Origin: Acididesulfobacillus acetoxydans
GTDB lineage: Bacteria > Bacillota > Desulfitobacteriia > Desulfitobacteriales > Desulfitobacteriaceae
NCBI RefSeq assembly: GCF_900016645.1
Contig: NZ_CDGJ01000096.1
Direction: 5' to 3' (one strand)
Length of the DNA stretch: 64,000 nt
Below the pieces are notes generated by a model. It made no database searches. It worked only from the letters and a program-made list of their open reading frames with translations, and had not been told where the DNA came from. Below, piece after piece: positions 18,383 to 26,691 of the stretch; the stretch's first letter is position 1; every line of letters begins with the position of its first letter. Both the position numbers and the translations under genes were made by a program.

Positions 18383-18863
18383 TATCCAGTATTTAAGTGA
18401 AATCGATCTTCTTGTCATTCACTACGTCGTAATTGACGAATATTTTAGCGAATTTAAAGATGGCGAAAATGAACAGAGAGGCGTAAAAGATACCTCTCTG
18501 TTTCAGTCCGCAGTTAATGAACCGAAGCAGACCTTTAACCGGCAGGACTTATATCCGGATGTTCTGTCAAAGGCAGCAGTGTATTTACGATCGATTGCTA
18601 CAAACCACGCCTTTTTTAATGGCAACAAACGTACGGCATTAATGGCGATGATCATTTTCCTTGAAGAAAACGGATATACAATAATTGCAGATCCTGTAAA
18701 ATTGTATCGACTTGCATTAGCCGTCGTAAAGTCAAAACCAAGTATTGAACGAATAAAAGCAAAGTATTTAAAGAAATATTGCCGTTATACCGGTTCACGG
18801 ACTGCATCGTCTCTTGCTTACCGGCAAATAATTAGAAACATCAGGCAAATATTCAGAATATAG
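18378..18863 (+). CDS. Doc/Fic-family toxin, non-AUG start
   Basis: Up to 161 residues. The Fic motif HAFFNGNKRTA is intact (HxFx(D/N)GNKR), and QYLSEIDLLVIHY plus RQDLYPDVLSKAA match death-on-curing proteins from their first residues. Doc modifies EF-Tu and stops translation. The frame has a stop at 18360-18362 and no ATG, GTG or TTG until residue 68 (GTG 18579), which would remove half the fold. Either ATT 18378 or ATC 18384 starts translation, coupled to the antitoxin stop (ATTAG overlap), or the start has been lost and the toxin is silent. The last ~30 residues are longer than usual for Doc. Confidence 0.65.
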   Translation: MSIQYLSEIDLLVIHYVVIDEYFSEFKDGENEQRGVKDTSLFQSAVNEPKQTFNRQDLYPDVLSKAAVYLRSIATNHAFFNGNKRTALMAMIIFLEENGYTIIADPVKLYRLALAVVKSKPSIERIKAKYLKKYCRYTGSRTASSLAYRQIIRNIRQIFRI

Positions 18864-18888
18864 CTAAATCATGTCATTCTAGGGAATA

Positions 18889-18976
18889 AAAATCCTTGAG
18901 TCACGCGGGCTATCAATCCGTAAAGTTGCTGACCTGGGGTACAGGTTTCTATAAAGCCATTGAGGCCCTAAGCTAG
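18889..18976 (+). pseudogene. Recombinase C-terminal helix-turn-helix remnant
   Basis: The frame reads KILESRGLSIRKVADL, then after a one-base shift GTGFYKAIEALS and a stop. This is the resolvase/invertase type DNA-binding tail (G-L-S-I-R-K-V-A ... G-x-G). Only about 28 codons remain, with a frameshift. It supports this zone being a graveyard of mobile elements. Confidence 0.45.
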
Positions 18977-18983
18977 CAAACTC

Positions 18984-19021
18984 AATAAAACGAAAAGGCA
19001 CCGCAAAAGCTTACGGTGCCT
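18984..19021 (-). terminator. Intrinsic terminator of tRNA-Trp
   Basis: On the minus strand AGGCACCG and CGGTGCCT pair (8 bp) and are followed by TTTTCGTTTTATT. It begins 10 bases after the tRNA 3' end. Confidence 0.85.
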
Positions 19022-19030
19022 ATATTTTTC

Positions 19031-19104
19031 TGGCAGGGGATGCAGGAGTTGAACCCACACTCGCGGTTTTGGAGACCGCTGTTCTACCATTAAACTAATC
19101 CCCT
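19031..19104 (-). tRNA. tRNA-Trp (anticodon CCA), CCA end encoded
   Basis: Acceptor arms AGGGGAT and ATCCCCT pair; the anticodon stem GCGGT/ACCGC carries loop CTCCAAA, giving anticodon CCA; the T arm has GTTCAAC. The discriminator G and the 3' CCA (19031-19033) are encoded. It stands alone between a perfect promoter and a terminator. In many Firmicutes this tRNA lies beside secE; that is not so here. Confidence 0.95.
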
Positions 19105-19135
19105 GGATAGTAAAAAGCCGCTGACGACAAGATGT

Positions 19136-19164
19136 ATTATATTCAAGAATTACCAGGCTGTCAA
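19136..19164 (-). promoter_or_regulatory. Consensus sigma-A promoter for tRNA-Trp
   Basis: Minus strand TTGACA (19164-19159), 17-bp spacer, TATAAT (19141-19136): both hexamers are perfect. Transcription would start about 25 bases before the tRNA. Confidence 0.92.
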
Positions 19165-19409
19165 GAAAAACATACGGTCCGAGCGGTCTGCGCCATTCAC
19201 CAGAGAGGGTCGGCCCATTCTCATCAGCGAGGGTCAATAAAGCAGGATTTTTAGGTTTTGATCCGAAAATATTAAGGGATAGAGCAAAGATAGATTAAGG
19301 CGGACAGGGGATAAGGCATTGCCGCAAAATGCCCTTATGGAATCGATAAGTTGAGAGGCCTGATTCATCCTGGGTAAAGCACTGCTTCTTGAAGATGGGA
19401 GGGGGAACT

Positions 19410-20240
19410 TTGCGCATAGATTTGCACATTCACACGGTGGAATCAGACGGGGTTTGTTCCGTGGCGGAAGTCTTCGAAGCAGCCCGCCGGCACGGGGTGG
19501 GAATTATTTCACTGACGGATCATGAGAGTACGCAGGGAATTGCGGCAGCAGAGGAATTGGCCGGAAAAAGTTCAATGAAGATTGTTCCCGGGGTTGAACT
19601 TCTTACTTCTTTTCAAGGTCAGGAGGTTCACCTTCTCGGCTACTATAAGAATGTGGATCATCCACTTTTGCAAAGCCGGTTGAAAGAACTGCGCGAGCAT
19701 CGTACGGCTCTGGCTTATGACATGGTGAAATTGCTCCAGCAGGGCGGAATCGGGGTGAAGTGGCCGGATGTGGAAAAAGCGGCCGGAGGTGAAGGTGCCG
19801 TCAGCAAAGGACATATTATGCGTGTCCTTTACCAAAAGGAGAGATTCTCGGGTAAGTTTGATTGGGGCGATGTCGGGGCTTTTTTCCAACCGGGGGGGAT
19901 GGCTTATCTGCCTTTTCTTGAGCATCGTTTCGAGGAAGCGGTCGATCTTATACTGGCAACCGGAGGAATGCCGGTTTTGGCCCATCCGGGACTTTTGAGG
20001 AATCCGGGAATTGTACCGAAACTCCTCAGTTACCGGCGGATTGGACTGGAGGTCTACTATGGCTACTGGAAAGAGCGCCAGGCTTTAATTGATTATTACG
20101 CCGGGGTTGCCCGGGAAAAAGCTCTTCTGGCGACTGGAGGAAGCGATTTTCATGGGCCGTTCAGCACGGTCAAAATCGGGCAGATAGACGTTCCGCTGAA
20201 GGGGGTTCAGATCCTGGAGGATTACCTGGAAATTCACTGA
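19410..20240 (+). CDS. PHP-domain phosphoesterase (RNase AM / TrpH-like)
   Basis: 276 residues. Metal-binding PHP motifs: DLHIHTVESDG at the N-terminus, TDHES near 40, an H in LLGYYK region, AHPG near 200 and GSDFHG near 250. Members hydrolyse 3',5'-nucleotide bisphosphates or trim RNA 5' ends. The start is TTG 19410, because GGGAGGGGG ends 3-4 bases earlier; the ATG at 19395 lies inside that purine run. Single gene with no operon partner. The exact substrate is not readable. Confidence 0.8.
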   Translation: MRIDLHIHTVESDGVCSVAEVFEAARRHGVGIISLTDHESTQGIAAAEELAGKSSMKIVPGVELLTSFQGQEVHLLGYYKNVDHPLLQSRLKELREHRTALAYDMVKLLQQGGIGVKWPDVEKAAGGEGAVSKGHIMRVLYQKERFSGKFDWGDVGAFFQPGGMAYLPFLEHRFEEAVDLILATGGMPVLAHPGLLRNPGIVPKLLSYRRIGLEVYYGYWKERQALIDYYAGVAREKALLATGGSDFHGPFSTVKIGQIDVPLKGVQILEDYLEIH

Positions 20241-20531
20241 ATCAACCAGAACTTGCCAGAAGAAACCAAACTTGTCTAAAGACAACTGAGACCCGCTAAG
20301 ATTCACTAAGACTAAATGGAACGAAATGGAACTGACTAAGGTCCGGCGGGCCTTCCGACGGTGTTGAGGATAAAAACATTTCCCGCGTGAAAAACTAATT
20401 CTGTTTTTGTCGAAGAGAATTCGTGTCGGGGCGATGATTCGGGTTTTGGCCGGGGTAAAGCTCGTTTAGATGCCGCCGGAAACGGCGGCGGGGCTTACGA
20501 CTCGATACTAGATTTTCACAGAGGAGGCAGA
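20241..20531. other. Intergenic region with one GC hairpin
   Basis: GCCGCCG-GAAA-CGGCGGC (20472-20489) is a perfect hairpin with a tetraloop about 45 bases before the BON gene start. No T run follows. It may be a leader element; I recognise no known riboswitch. Confidence 0.4.
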
Positions 20532-21422
20532 ATGATGAGTCATATCCGTTCGCAAAAGGAACTGCTTAAAGACATAAAAGACTTGATCCTCACGCATTTT
20601 GGCGAGAGTGGTCAGGGGATTCATGTGGAAGTAAAAGGAGATAAAGTTTCCCTTTGGGGTGCTGTGGATACTTTGGCAGAGAAGGATTTTGCCGCTCAGC
20701 GCATCAGCCGGATCGAGGGTGTGAAAGAACTGGATAATTCCCTAACGGTGGCTGATGATGGCAAGATCAGTGACAAAGAAATTGAGGAATGGGTTCGCCA
20801 ACGGTTAGCCGGGTCGGGGCATAAGGAGGTTTCCGGCCTGGGCTGCCGGGTGAGCCACGGAATAGTCACCCTTTTGGGCCACGTGGAGACCCGGAGCAAT
20901 GAACATTTGGCCGAGAAAATCGCTTCTCAGATTCGCGGGGTTAAAGAGGTTCGCAGCGAAATTCAACTGAAGGGAAAGAGCGTCGACGATGCGGTGCTGG
21001 TCAACCGGGTGGAAAGTGCTCTGGCCGCTTCCCCTTGGGTGAATGCTCAGGAAATTAAAACAGCGGCCAGTAACGGTTTGGTCACTTTAACGGGTCTAGT
21101 GAACACCCCGGATGAGTTGGAGTGGGCGGTAGAAACGGCTTATCAAGTTGCGGGAGTGAAAGCGGTCGTCAGTGAGGTGCTGTCCCGCCATCATTCCCAG
21201 GGGGAAGATTTGCGTTTGACGGAACAGCTTGTCAATGCTTTGGGGCTTAATCGGCTCAATTCGGCCCAGGTGCACGCTTATGTGCAGGGCGGGATTGCTT
21301 TTCTTTCAGGAGAAGTCTACTCTCCGGAGGACCGGGAACGTGCCGAGATTCTTTGTCAGGGAATGCCCGGCATCGACAATGTCGATAATAGTATTCGGGT
21401 AGCCGCTCATTGGAGCAAGTGA
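20532..21422 (+). CDS. Protein of four BON domains
   Basis: 296 residues made of four consecutive BON modules (about residues 5-72, 80-148, 150-218 and 222-295), each ending in the typical G-V-K-x-V pattern and containing xGxVxLxGxV strands. BON domains bind membranes or other ligands in periplasmic and stress proteins. There is no signal peptide or membrane segment, so this protein is probably cytoplasmic. Start ATG 20532 with AGAGGAGGC upstream. Function unknown; it is followed by the SOS-type promoter of the next operon. Confidence 0.85.
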   Translation: MMSHIRSQKELLKDIKDLILTHFGESGQGIHVEVKGDKVSLWGAVDTLAEKDFAAQRISRIEGVKELDNSLTVADDGKISDKEIEEWVRQRLAGSGHKEVSGLGCRVSHGIVTLLGHVETRSNEHLAEKIASQIRGVKEVRSEIQLKGKSVDDAVLVNRVESALAASPWVNAQEIKTAASNGLVTLTGLVNTPDELEWAVETAYQVAGVKAVVSEVLSRHHSQGEDLRLTEQLVNALGLNRLNSAQVHAYVQGGIAFLSGEVYSPEDRERAEILCQGMPGIDNVDNSIRVAAHWSK

Positions 21423-21446
21423 TGATAAAAAGATAACCCGTGACAC

Positions 21447-21475
21447 TTGCACAGGAACGAAAGAGAACGTATAAT
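21447..21475 (+). promoter_or_regulatory. Sigma-A promoter of the mutasome operon
   Basis: TTGCAC (21447-21452), 17-bp spacer, TATAAT (21470-21475). It is the only good promoter between the BON gene and the ImuB-like gene; the leader would be about 240 bases. Confidence 0.75.
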
Positions 21476-21486
21476 AGGGTTAAGGG

Positions 21487-21498
21487 GAACATTAGTTT
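21487..21498 (+). promoter_or_regulatory. LexA-like SOS box overlapping the transcript start
   Basis: GAACATTAGTTT matches the Gram-positive LexA consensus GAAC-N4-GTTC at seven of eight positions, with G immediately after. It sits about 12-23 bases past the -10 box, an operator position. One mismatch makes it a candidate only. Confidence 0.45.
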
Positions 21499-21550
21499 GA
21501 TATACAGGAACCTGAGTTTGACCAAGGAGAAACCTGAGTTTGGAGCGGTC

Positions 21551-21599
21551 AACCACCCCCTGCCTAAAGGCGCCTAAAGACGTCTGAAGCCAGGGGTTT
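21551..21599 (+). repeat. Imperfect inverted repeat in the mutasome leader
   Basis: ACCACCCCCTG ... CCAGGGGTTT can pair around smaller hairpins (GCCTAAAGGC). The block is flanked by GGTCAAC at 21547 and 21624. It resembles IS200/IS605-type end hairpins or an attenuator; neither is shown. Confidence 0.35.
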
Positions 21600-21724
21600 C
21601 CGCGCGAAGCATTCGGTCAACTTTGACAACCTGAAACTAAGTTCAGGCCAGGGCTATAAGCCTTTAACATGATTTGCGGGGGAGTCTATTCCTCCTGACT
21701 GAGGTCAGAAGTATCCGAGCTCCG

Positions 21725-23074
21725 ATGATCATGAACTTAGGGGACAAAAACCCGGATGGTGGGGGGACAGAGGTGCATTGGCTGCTCTATTTGGCTTTCG
21801 AAAATCCGGAGCGGAGAGAGATTAAGGATGTCTGTTCCGGTGAGGATTCCGGACGATGTCCTTGTCTGCCGGGGTTAAGGAGAGAACTTGCCGGTTCCTC
21901 CGGGAAGCACTCGTGTTTAGATGCAGACAGGGGAATTTTACCCGCGGGCAGCGAGACTGCGCCGGTGACTTTTAAGGCTTTCTCCGCGGGTAACCGGACC
22001 ACACCGGGGACCGAGGACGGGGATGCTCCGGTGTCGGTTTCTTTAAATAAGGCACAGGGGTTTTCCCCAAGGATAGAAAAGGGCCGGGGTGAATACTGGC
22101 TGGAATTAAGTGGCCCGGATACGGTTTTTAAAGTCATGCGGGAATTAAAAGACGGGCCGCGGGTGATGGCGCTCGCACCGAACAAGTGGTTGGCGAAGCA
22201 ATTGGCCCTTAACCTTTTAAATTACCCCGCAGAGACGGAAATCGGGTCTTCATGGTATCTCTGGCGGGGGAGAAAGGTCTTTTCCCAGGGTCGGGAACTC
22301 GCGCTGATATGTTTTTCCCCCAACCGCCAAAAGGAAGATTTTTATCCGGGTCCGGCTTCAGCCGGTCAGGCCTGGCAGGCCTGGGCCAAGAGCAGTTTTT
22401 GGCATGCTTTTCCTGTCCGGGGGCTTTGGTTTTTGACCCCCAAAGCCGTTGACGAACTGGAAAGACTGGGTTTTAACAACCTCGGGCAGTTACTGAGCTT
22501 GGGGGATGATTTCCTTGGGCGAGTGACGGGTAATCCGTACCTGCCCGCCTATTTAAAAGGGGGAGAGAATCTTCCCGGGCTTGAGAACAATTATCCCGAG
22601 CGGAGTTTGCGTTTTTCCGCGGACTTAAGAGATCCGGACAGTCAAAATGAGGCGGACAGTATCCGCCTGCAAGCTTCCGTGGAATTGCTTTCCTCCCGCC
22701 TAGTCGCTCAATTGGCACAAAGGCAGCAGGGATGCCTGCGTCTAAGTCTTACCGTTTCCCATGCGGGAGAGAGGCTGAGCAGAGAGAGGAGCTTTTCTCC
22801 CCCCCAATATACCCTGGGGGCATTGAAGGAAAATGCAACCATACTCTTGCGCACCTTGCCCTTTCCCAGTTATAGCGAAGTTTGCCTGGAAGCGGGAGGG
22901 CTGCAAACCGTAAGTTATCTCCAGTATACTCTGTTTGCGGAACAGGCCCGTTTAGCGCAGGATCCGCATTTAACAGCGTTGGTCTCGCGCTTTTCGGGTG
23001 TACTGCAACGGGGAAAGGAATTTTCCCGCCGGGAAAAGATGCTCGCCCACTATGATCCTTGGCGTTTCGGGTAG
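21725..23074 (+). CDS. ImuB-like Y-family polymerase homologue
   Basis: About 449 residues. The C-terminal two thirds resemble ImuB/DinP little-finger and helix-hairpin-helix regions (LTPKAVDELERLGFNNLGQLLSL near 250-275; runs of strands after 300). The palm region is degenerate: no D-x-D and S-Y-D-E catalytic set is visible, as in ImuB, which acts as a clamp-binding adaptor rather than a polymerase. A G/S/P-rich insertion fills about residues 35-125. The gene is 11 bp before the DnaE2-like gene. The start is uncertain; ATG 21725 and 21731 are candidates without a strong ribosome site. No ImuA is present. Confidence 0.6.
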   Translation: MIMNLGDKNPDGGGTEVHWLLYLAFENPERREIKDVCSGEDSGRCPCLPGLRRELAGSSGKHSCLDADRGILPAGSETAPVTFKAFSAGNRTTPGTEDGDAPVSVSLNKAQGFSPRIEKGRGEYWLELSGPDTVFKVMRELKDGPRVMALAPNKWLAKQLALNLLNYPAETEIGSSWYLWRGRKVFSQGRELALICFSPNRQKEDFYPGPASAGQAWQAWAKSSFWHAFPVRGLWFLTPKAVDELERLGFNNLGQLLSLGDDFLGRVTGNPYLPAYLKGGENLPGLENNYPERSLRFSADLRDPDSQNEADSIRLQASVELLSSRLVAQLAQRQQGCLRLSLTVSHAGERLSRERSFSPPQYTLGALKENATILLRTLPFPSYSEVCLEAGGLQTVSYLQYTLFAEQARLAQDPHLTALVSRFSGVLQRGKEFSRREKMLAHYDPWRFG

Positions 23075-23094
23075 AAACTTAGGGGGTGTCCGGC

Positions 23095-26000
23095 TTGGAT
23101 TTTGTCCATCTGCATGTACATTCCCCATATTCCTTTTTGGCTGGGGGGAGCCACCTCCACCGTTTAGTCCGCAAAGCAAAGGAGTTAGGGTTCAAGGCTT
23201 TGGCTCTGACAGATTGGCACAGTCTGGCCGGGGCAGCCCGCTTTCAGGAGTTGATGCTGGAAGCCGGGCTAAAACCTGTTTTCGGGGCGGAGGTAGCGGT
23301 CCGTTCGCGGGAACCGGTTCGGGGAAGTCAACAGCTGCCGGTTTCAGGCACACAGTATAGTCTCCGTGCGGGCGGAGAAGACGGTCTGGGTTCGCGTGCA
23401 GATCATGGCGTAGTCATTAGTTCGCGTGCCGCATATGACCCGGGAGCAGGCGGCCGGCGGGGCTCCACTCAGGACGATAGGTTCGCTGTCAGCACAAACG
23501 GCCCGTGTGGCCCCTCTCTGTTCGATCAAAGGCGGGGTTTGAGTGGCCCGGAAAGTTACCATCTGGTCCTTTTAGCGCGAAATTTGGAAGGTTACCGGAA
23601 CTTAAGCCGTTTGCTTACGGAGAGTCACCTGGATCACCCGCGGGGTGAGCCCTTGGTGGAGTGGGAAAGTTTAAAAAAGTTCAGCCCGGGATTATATGCC
23701 CTTTCGGGTTGCCGGCAAGGGGAGGTCCCTTTTTGGCTTTTGCAGGGGAAATATGAGCAGGCCAGGGCGGCAGCGGAAGCTTACCGGGAATTTTTCGGCG
23801 AATATTTTTACCTGGAGGTCCAGGGGGATCGCCTTCCCGGTTGGAAACCCCTTTGGACGGGGATGCAAAGACTTCACCAAGAGTTGGGGATTTCTTTGGT
23901 GGCGACAAATAACGTCCATTATGCCGAGAAAGAGGATTTTCGGGTTTTTGATTTGCTCACCTGCTTGCGTAAGAAAGTCAGGTTGGACGAAGTGGTGGCA
24001 GGACGGTATCTGAACGCCGAAAATTATCTTAAAACCTCCGCGGAAATGCTGGCGGCTTGTGGGGAAAGGCCGGAAATACTGGAGGAAAGCGCGAAAATTG
24101 CCGCGGAGTGCACTGTTCATTTAGGAGAAGAATCTTTTTTCCCCCAGTACCCTTTGCCCAGCGCCGAGGCCCGGGCGGGATTTTTAAAAGAGCTGACCTG
24201 GCAGGGGGCGCGGCAACGGTACGGGCGGATTACGCCGGAAATTCAGCGGCGCCTCGAATATGAACTCGGGGTTATCAATCAACTGGAATTCGCCGACTAT
24301 TTTCTGGTGGTCTGGGACGCTTTGCAGTTTGCCCGCCGCAAAGGAATCCGTTTTGCCGGGCGGGGCTCGGCAGCCGACAGTGCGGTCGCCTACTGCCTGA
24401 AAATCACGGAAGTGGATGCTATCGGCAGAGGGCTGTTGTTCGAACGCTTTCTCAGTTTGGAGCGTGCCGAGAAACCGGATATCGATGTGGATTTTGATGC
24501 GCGTTACCGCGACCGGGTGGCGGCTTATTTCAGTGAGCGCTACGGGCAGGATCAGGTGGCGGCTGTCGGGACATTCCAAACTTTCCGGGCGCGCTCGGCG
24601 ATTCGGGAAGTGGGGAAAGTTTTTGGCCTGCCGGAGGCGGAACTGGACGATTTGGCTAAACGTATGCCCTGGATAAATGCGGATGAAATTCAGGCGGCGA
24701 TGTCTTTTTTCCCCGAATTGAAAGTTCTGCCGCCCGAGAGACAGAAAAGCCTGCAAATGCTCTTGGCGTATTGTGCCCGGATTTCCGAGTTTCCGAAGTT
24801 TTTGGGCATGCATCTGGGCGGGATCGTGGTAAGCAGGGAACCGGTGGCAGACATTGTTCCTGTGCAATGGTCTGGGAAAGGAACCCGGGTGATTCAAGCG
24901 GATAAACGGGATATTGAAGAGTTGGGGTTGTTTAAAATTGATCTCCTCTCTTTGCGCACCTTATCGGTGGTGGACGACAGTATCCGCGATGCCAAGGTCT
25001 CAGACCGTACTTTCCGGGAAGAGGTGACGGTCGGGGATCACGAGGAGGTTTATGCCCGCTTGCGCACGGGCGGGACGATGGGGATTTTCCAGCTGGAGAG
25101 TCCGGCCCAGAGGGCTTTACAAAGCCGCTTGGGAGCCGAACGTTTTGAAGATGTTGTGGCCAGCGTGGCGTTGATTCGCCCCGGTCCGGTGAAGGGGGAT
25201 ATGGTCGAGCCCTATGTCGCCCGGCGCCAGGGTTTGGCTCCCGTGAATTACCTGCATCCGGCTTTGGAGACGATTTTGCACAAAACGTATGGCGTCGTTT
25301 TATTCCAGGAGCAGGCTATTGAAATCGTGCAGAAAGTGGCTGGCTTTTCCTTGGGAGAGGCGGATCGCTTGCGCCGTGTGATGAGCCATGTCCGTTCTTC
25401 AGAGGAAATGCGGGAAATTGGGCGGATGTTTGAAAAACGGGCTATAGAAAGAGGAGTCGAAAAGAAAGTGGCGGAGACGATTTTCTCTTATCTCGTCGGT
25501 TACGCGGGCTACGGCTTTTGCGAAGCTCATGCGGCGGCTTTTGCCACGACCGCCTTGAAGACTGCCTATTTGGTTGAGCACTACCCGGCGGAGTTTTTCG
25601 CGGCTCTGCTCAATCACCAGCCGATGGGATTTTATCCGGCGCACACCTTGGCGTTGGAGGCGAAACGGCGGGGAGTGCGGCTTTGGCCACTGGATCTGCA
25701 AAAGAGCGTCTGGGATTTCCGGGTAGAAAACGGGGGGATCAGGACAGGGTTCAGGCAGTTGAAAAACATGAGTCAGGAGGTGGCTTTCCGTATTGAAAAG
25801 GAGCGTGGCAAACAGGGGTTCCGCACTTGGCAGGATGCGGCTGCCAGGTGTGAACTTTCCGGCCCGATGTTGGAGAACCTCGCTCTGGCCGGTGCTTTTG
25901 AAACGCTCTTTCCCAATCGCAAGGCCTTGCTCTGGGAGATCCGTCAAGGCCGGGGTCAAGGGCTTTTTGCGGAGGAAAATTTCCTTGGGCCTGAGTACCC

Positions 26001-26472
26001 GGATTTTACCCTGCTGGAGAAAACAGAGTGGGAGTACAGGCTTTTAAAGCTCAACACGACCTATCGGCTGATGGAGCTTTGGCGTCAAGTCTACGCCTGG
26101 CAGGGGTTTGCTACGACAAAAACCGTCGACGGGCTGCCGGCGGGTGCGCGGGTGAGCCTTATTGGGCATGTTTTGCGTCCCCATCGCCCGCCGACCCGCA
26201 GCGGGCAAGTGGTAGTTTTCTTTACCTTGGAAGATGAGTTCGGTTTTTTGGATGTAACGCTTTTTGAACGGGATTATCAAAAATGCGGCCAATGGCTTTT
26301 TGGTTCACGAAGTGGGCCTCGCTTGGTCTCGGGAGTTTTGCAGAGGAGAGGCCGAGGGGTGTCCCTGATTGCGGAGGCAGTGCTCCCTCCTCCGGGAGAC
26401 AGTCGGCAGCGGCCTGGGGAGCCCAAGTATCTGCCTGGGGGCACCGGGCCCGATACTTCCGTTTCTCAGTGA
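23095..26472 (+). CDS. dnaE2: Error-prone DNA polymerase, DnaE2-like
   Basis: About 1125 residues, family C. The PHP domain opens with HLHVHSPYSFL; the catalytic aspartates lie in KPDIDVDFD (about 460-468); fingers, tandem HhH and a C-terminal OB domain (SLIGHVLRPHRPPTRSGQVVVFFTLED) follow. Family members make error-prone synthesis across lesions with ImuB. A low-complexity insertion (about residues 72-160) interrupts the PHP domain. TTG 23095 suits the GGGGGTG site 6-9 bases upstream; GTG 23086 lies within it. The next gene upstream is ImuB-like, which favours DnaE2 over the replicative DnaE. Its stop codon TGA is the first base set of a dispersed repeat. Confidence 0.85.
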   Translation: MDFVHLHVHSPYSFLAGGSHLHRLVRKAKELGFKALALTDWHSLAGAARFQELMLEAGLKPVFGAEVAVRSREPVRGSQQLPVSGTQYSLRAGGEDGLGSRADHGVVISSRAAYDPGAGGRRGSTQDDRFAVSTNGPCGPSLFDQRRGLSGPESYHLVLLARNLEGYRNLSRLLTESHLDHPRGEPLVEWESLKKFSPGLYALSGCRQGEVPFWLLQGKYEQARAAAEAYREFFGEYFYLEVQGDRLPGWKPLWTGMQRLHQELGISLVATNNVHYAEKEDFRVFDLLTCLRKKVRLDEVVAGRYLNAENYLKTSAEMLAACGERPEILEESAKIAAECTVHLGEESFFPQYPLPSAEARAGFLKELTWQGARQRYGRITPEIQRRLEYELGVINQLEFADYFLVVWDALQFARRKGIRFAGRGSAADSAVAYCLKITEVDAIGRGLLFERFLSLERAEKPDIDVDFDARYRDRVAAYFSERYGQDQVAAVGTFQTFRARSAIREVGKVFGLPEAELDDLAKRMPWINADEIQAAMSFFPELKVLPPERQKSLQMLLAYCARISEFPKFLGMHLGGIVVSREPVADIVPVQWSGKGTRVIQADKRDIEELGLFKIDLLSLRTLSVVDDSIRDAKVSDRTFREEVTVGDHEEVYARLRTGGTMGIFQLESPAQRALQSRLGAERFEDVVASVALIRPGPVKGDMVEPYVARRQGLAPVNYLHPALETILHKTYGVVLFQEQAIEIVQKVAGFSLGEADRLRRVMSHVRSSEEMREIGRMFEKRAIERGVEKKVAETIFSYLVGYAGYGFCEAHAAAFATTALKTAYLVEHYPAEFFAALLNHQPMGFYPAHTLALEAKRRGVRLWPLDLQKSVWDFRVENGGIRTGFRQLKNMSQEVAFRIEKERGKQGFRTWQDAAARCELSGPMLENLALAGAFETLFPNRKALLWEIRQGRGQGLFAEENFLGPEYPDFTLLEKTEWEYRLLKLNTTYRLMELWRQVYAWQGFATTKTVDGLPAGARVSLIGHVLRPHRPPTRSGQVVVFFTLEDEFGFLDVTLFERDYQKCGQWLFGSRSGPRLVSGVLQRRGRGVSLIAEAVLPPPGDSRQRPGEPKYLPGGTGPDTSVSQ

Positions 26473-26580
26473 ACTCGTTCAGGAGAAACTGAACATCACG
26501 ACAGCGTACTGCGGGCGCTATCACCGAACCGTAAGCTTTCAAAGAATACTTACGCGTTGAGATGACGAAAGCCTCCGGTG
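26468..26580 (+). repeat. Dispersed structured repeat, left part
   Basis: Starts AGTGAACTCGTTCAG and aligns over about 110 bases to the copy at 50024. Stem partners have changed together: AGTG/CACT there is AGCG/CGCT here, and CCGCAAG/CTTGTGCGG there is CCGTAAG/CTTACGCG here. The stop codon of the DnaE2-like gene is the TGA inside its first bases. The right end is missing. Confidence 0.75.
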
Positions 26581-26636
26581 TGGGCAATTTTGCCATGAGC
26601 CCGGATGAGATCTCTCACATGAAACCTCAAAAAGTG

Positions 26637-26645
26637 TGCTATAAT
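26637..26645 (+). promoter_or_regulatory. Extended -10 promoter
   Basis: TGCTATAAT gives a TGn extended -10 (TATAAT at 26640-26645), 46 bases before the membrane hydrolase start. No clear -35 is seen. Confidence 0.55.
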
Positions 26646-26691
26646 AAGAACGGCTTAGACAGATGAAGGGTGAGAACGAGTCGAGGAGGGA

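Noticed and set aside
20400..20520. Known riboswitch upstream of the BON gene
   Set aside because: A GC hairpin is present, but no aptamer core that I recognise.
21551..21599. Intrinsic terminator in the mutasome leader
   Set aside because: The stem is imperfect and followed by only TTTCC.
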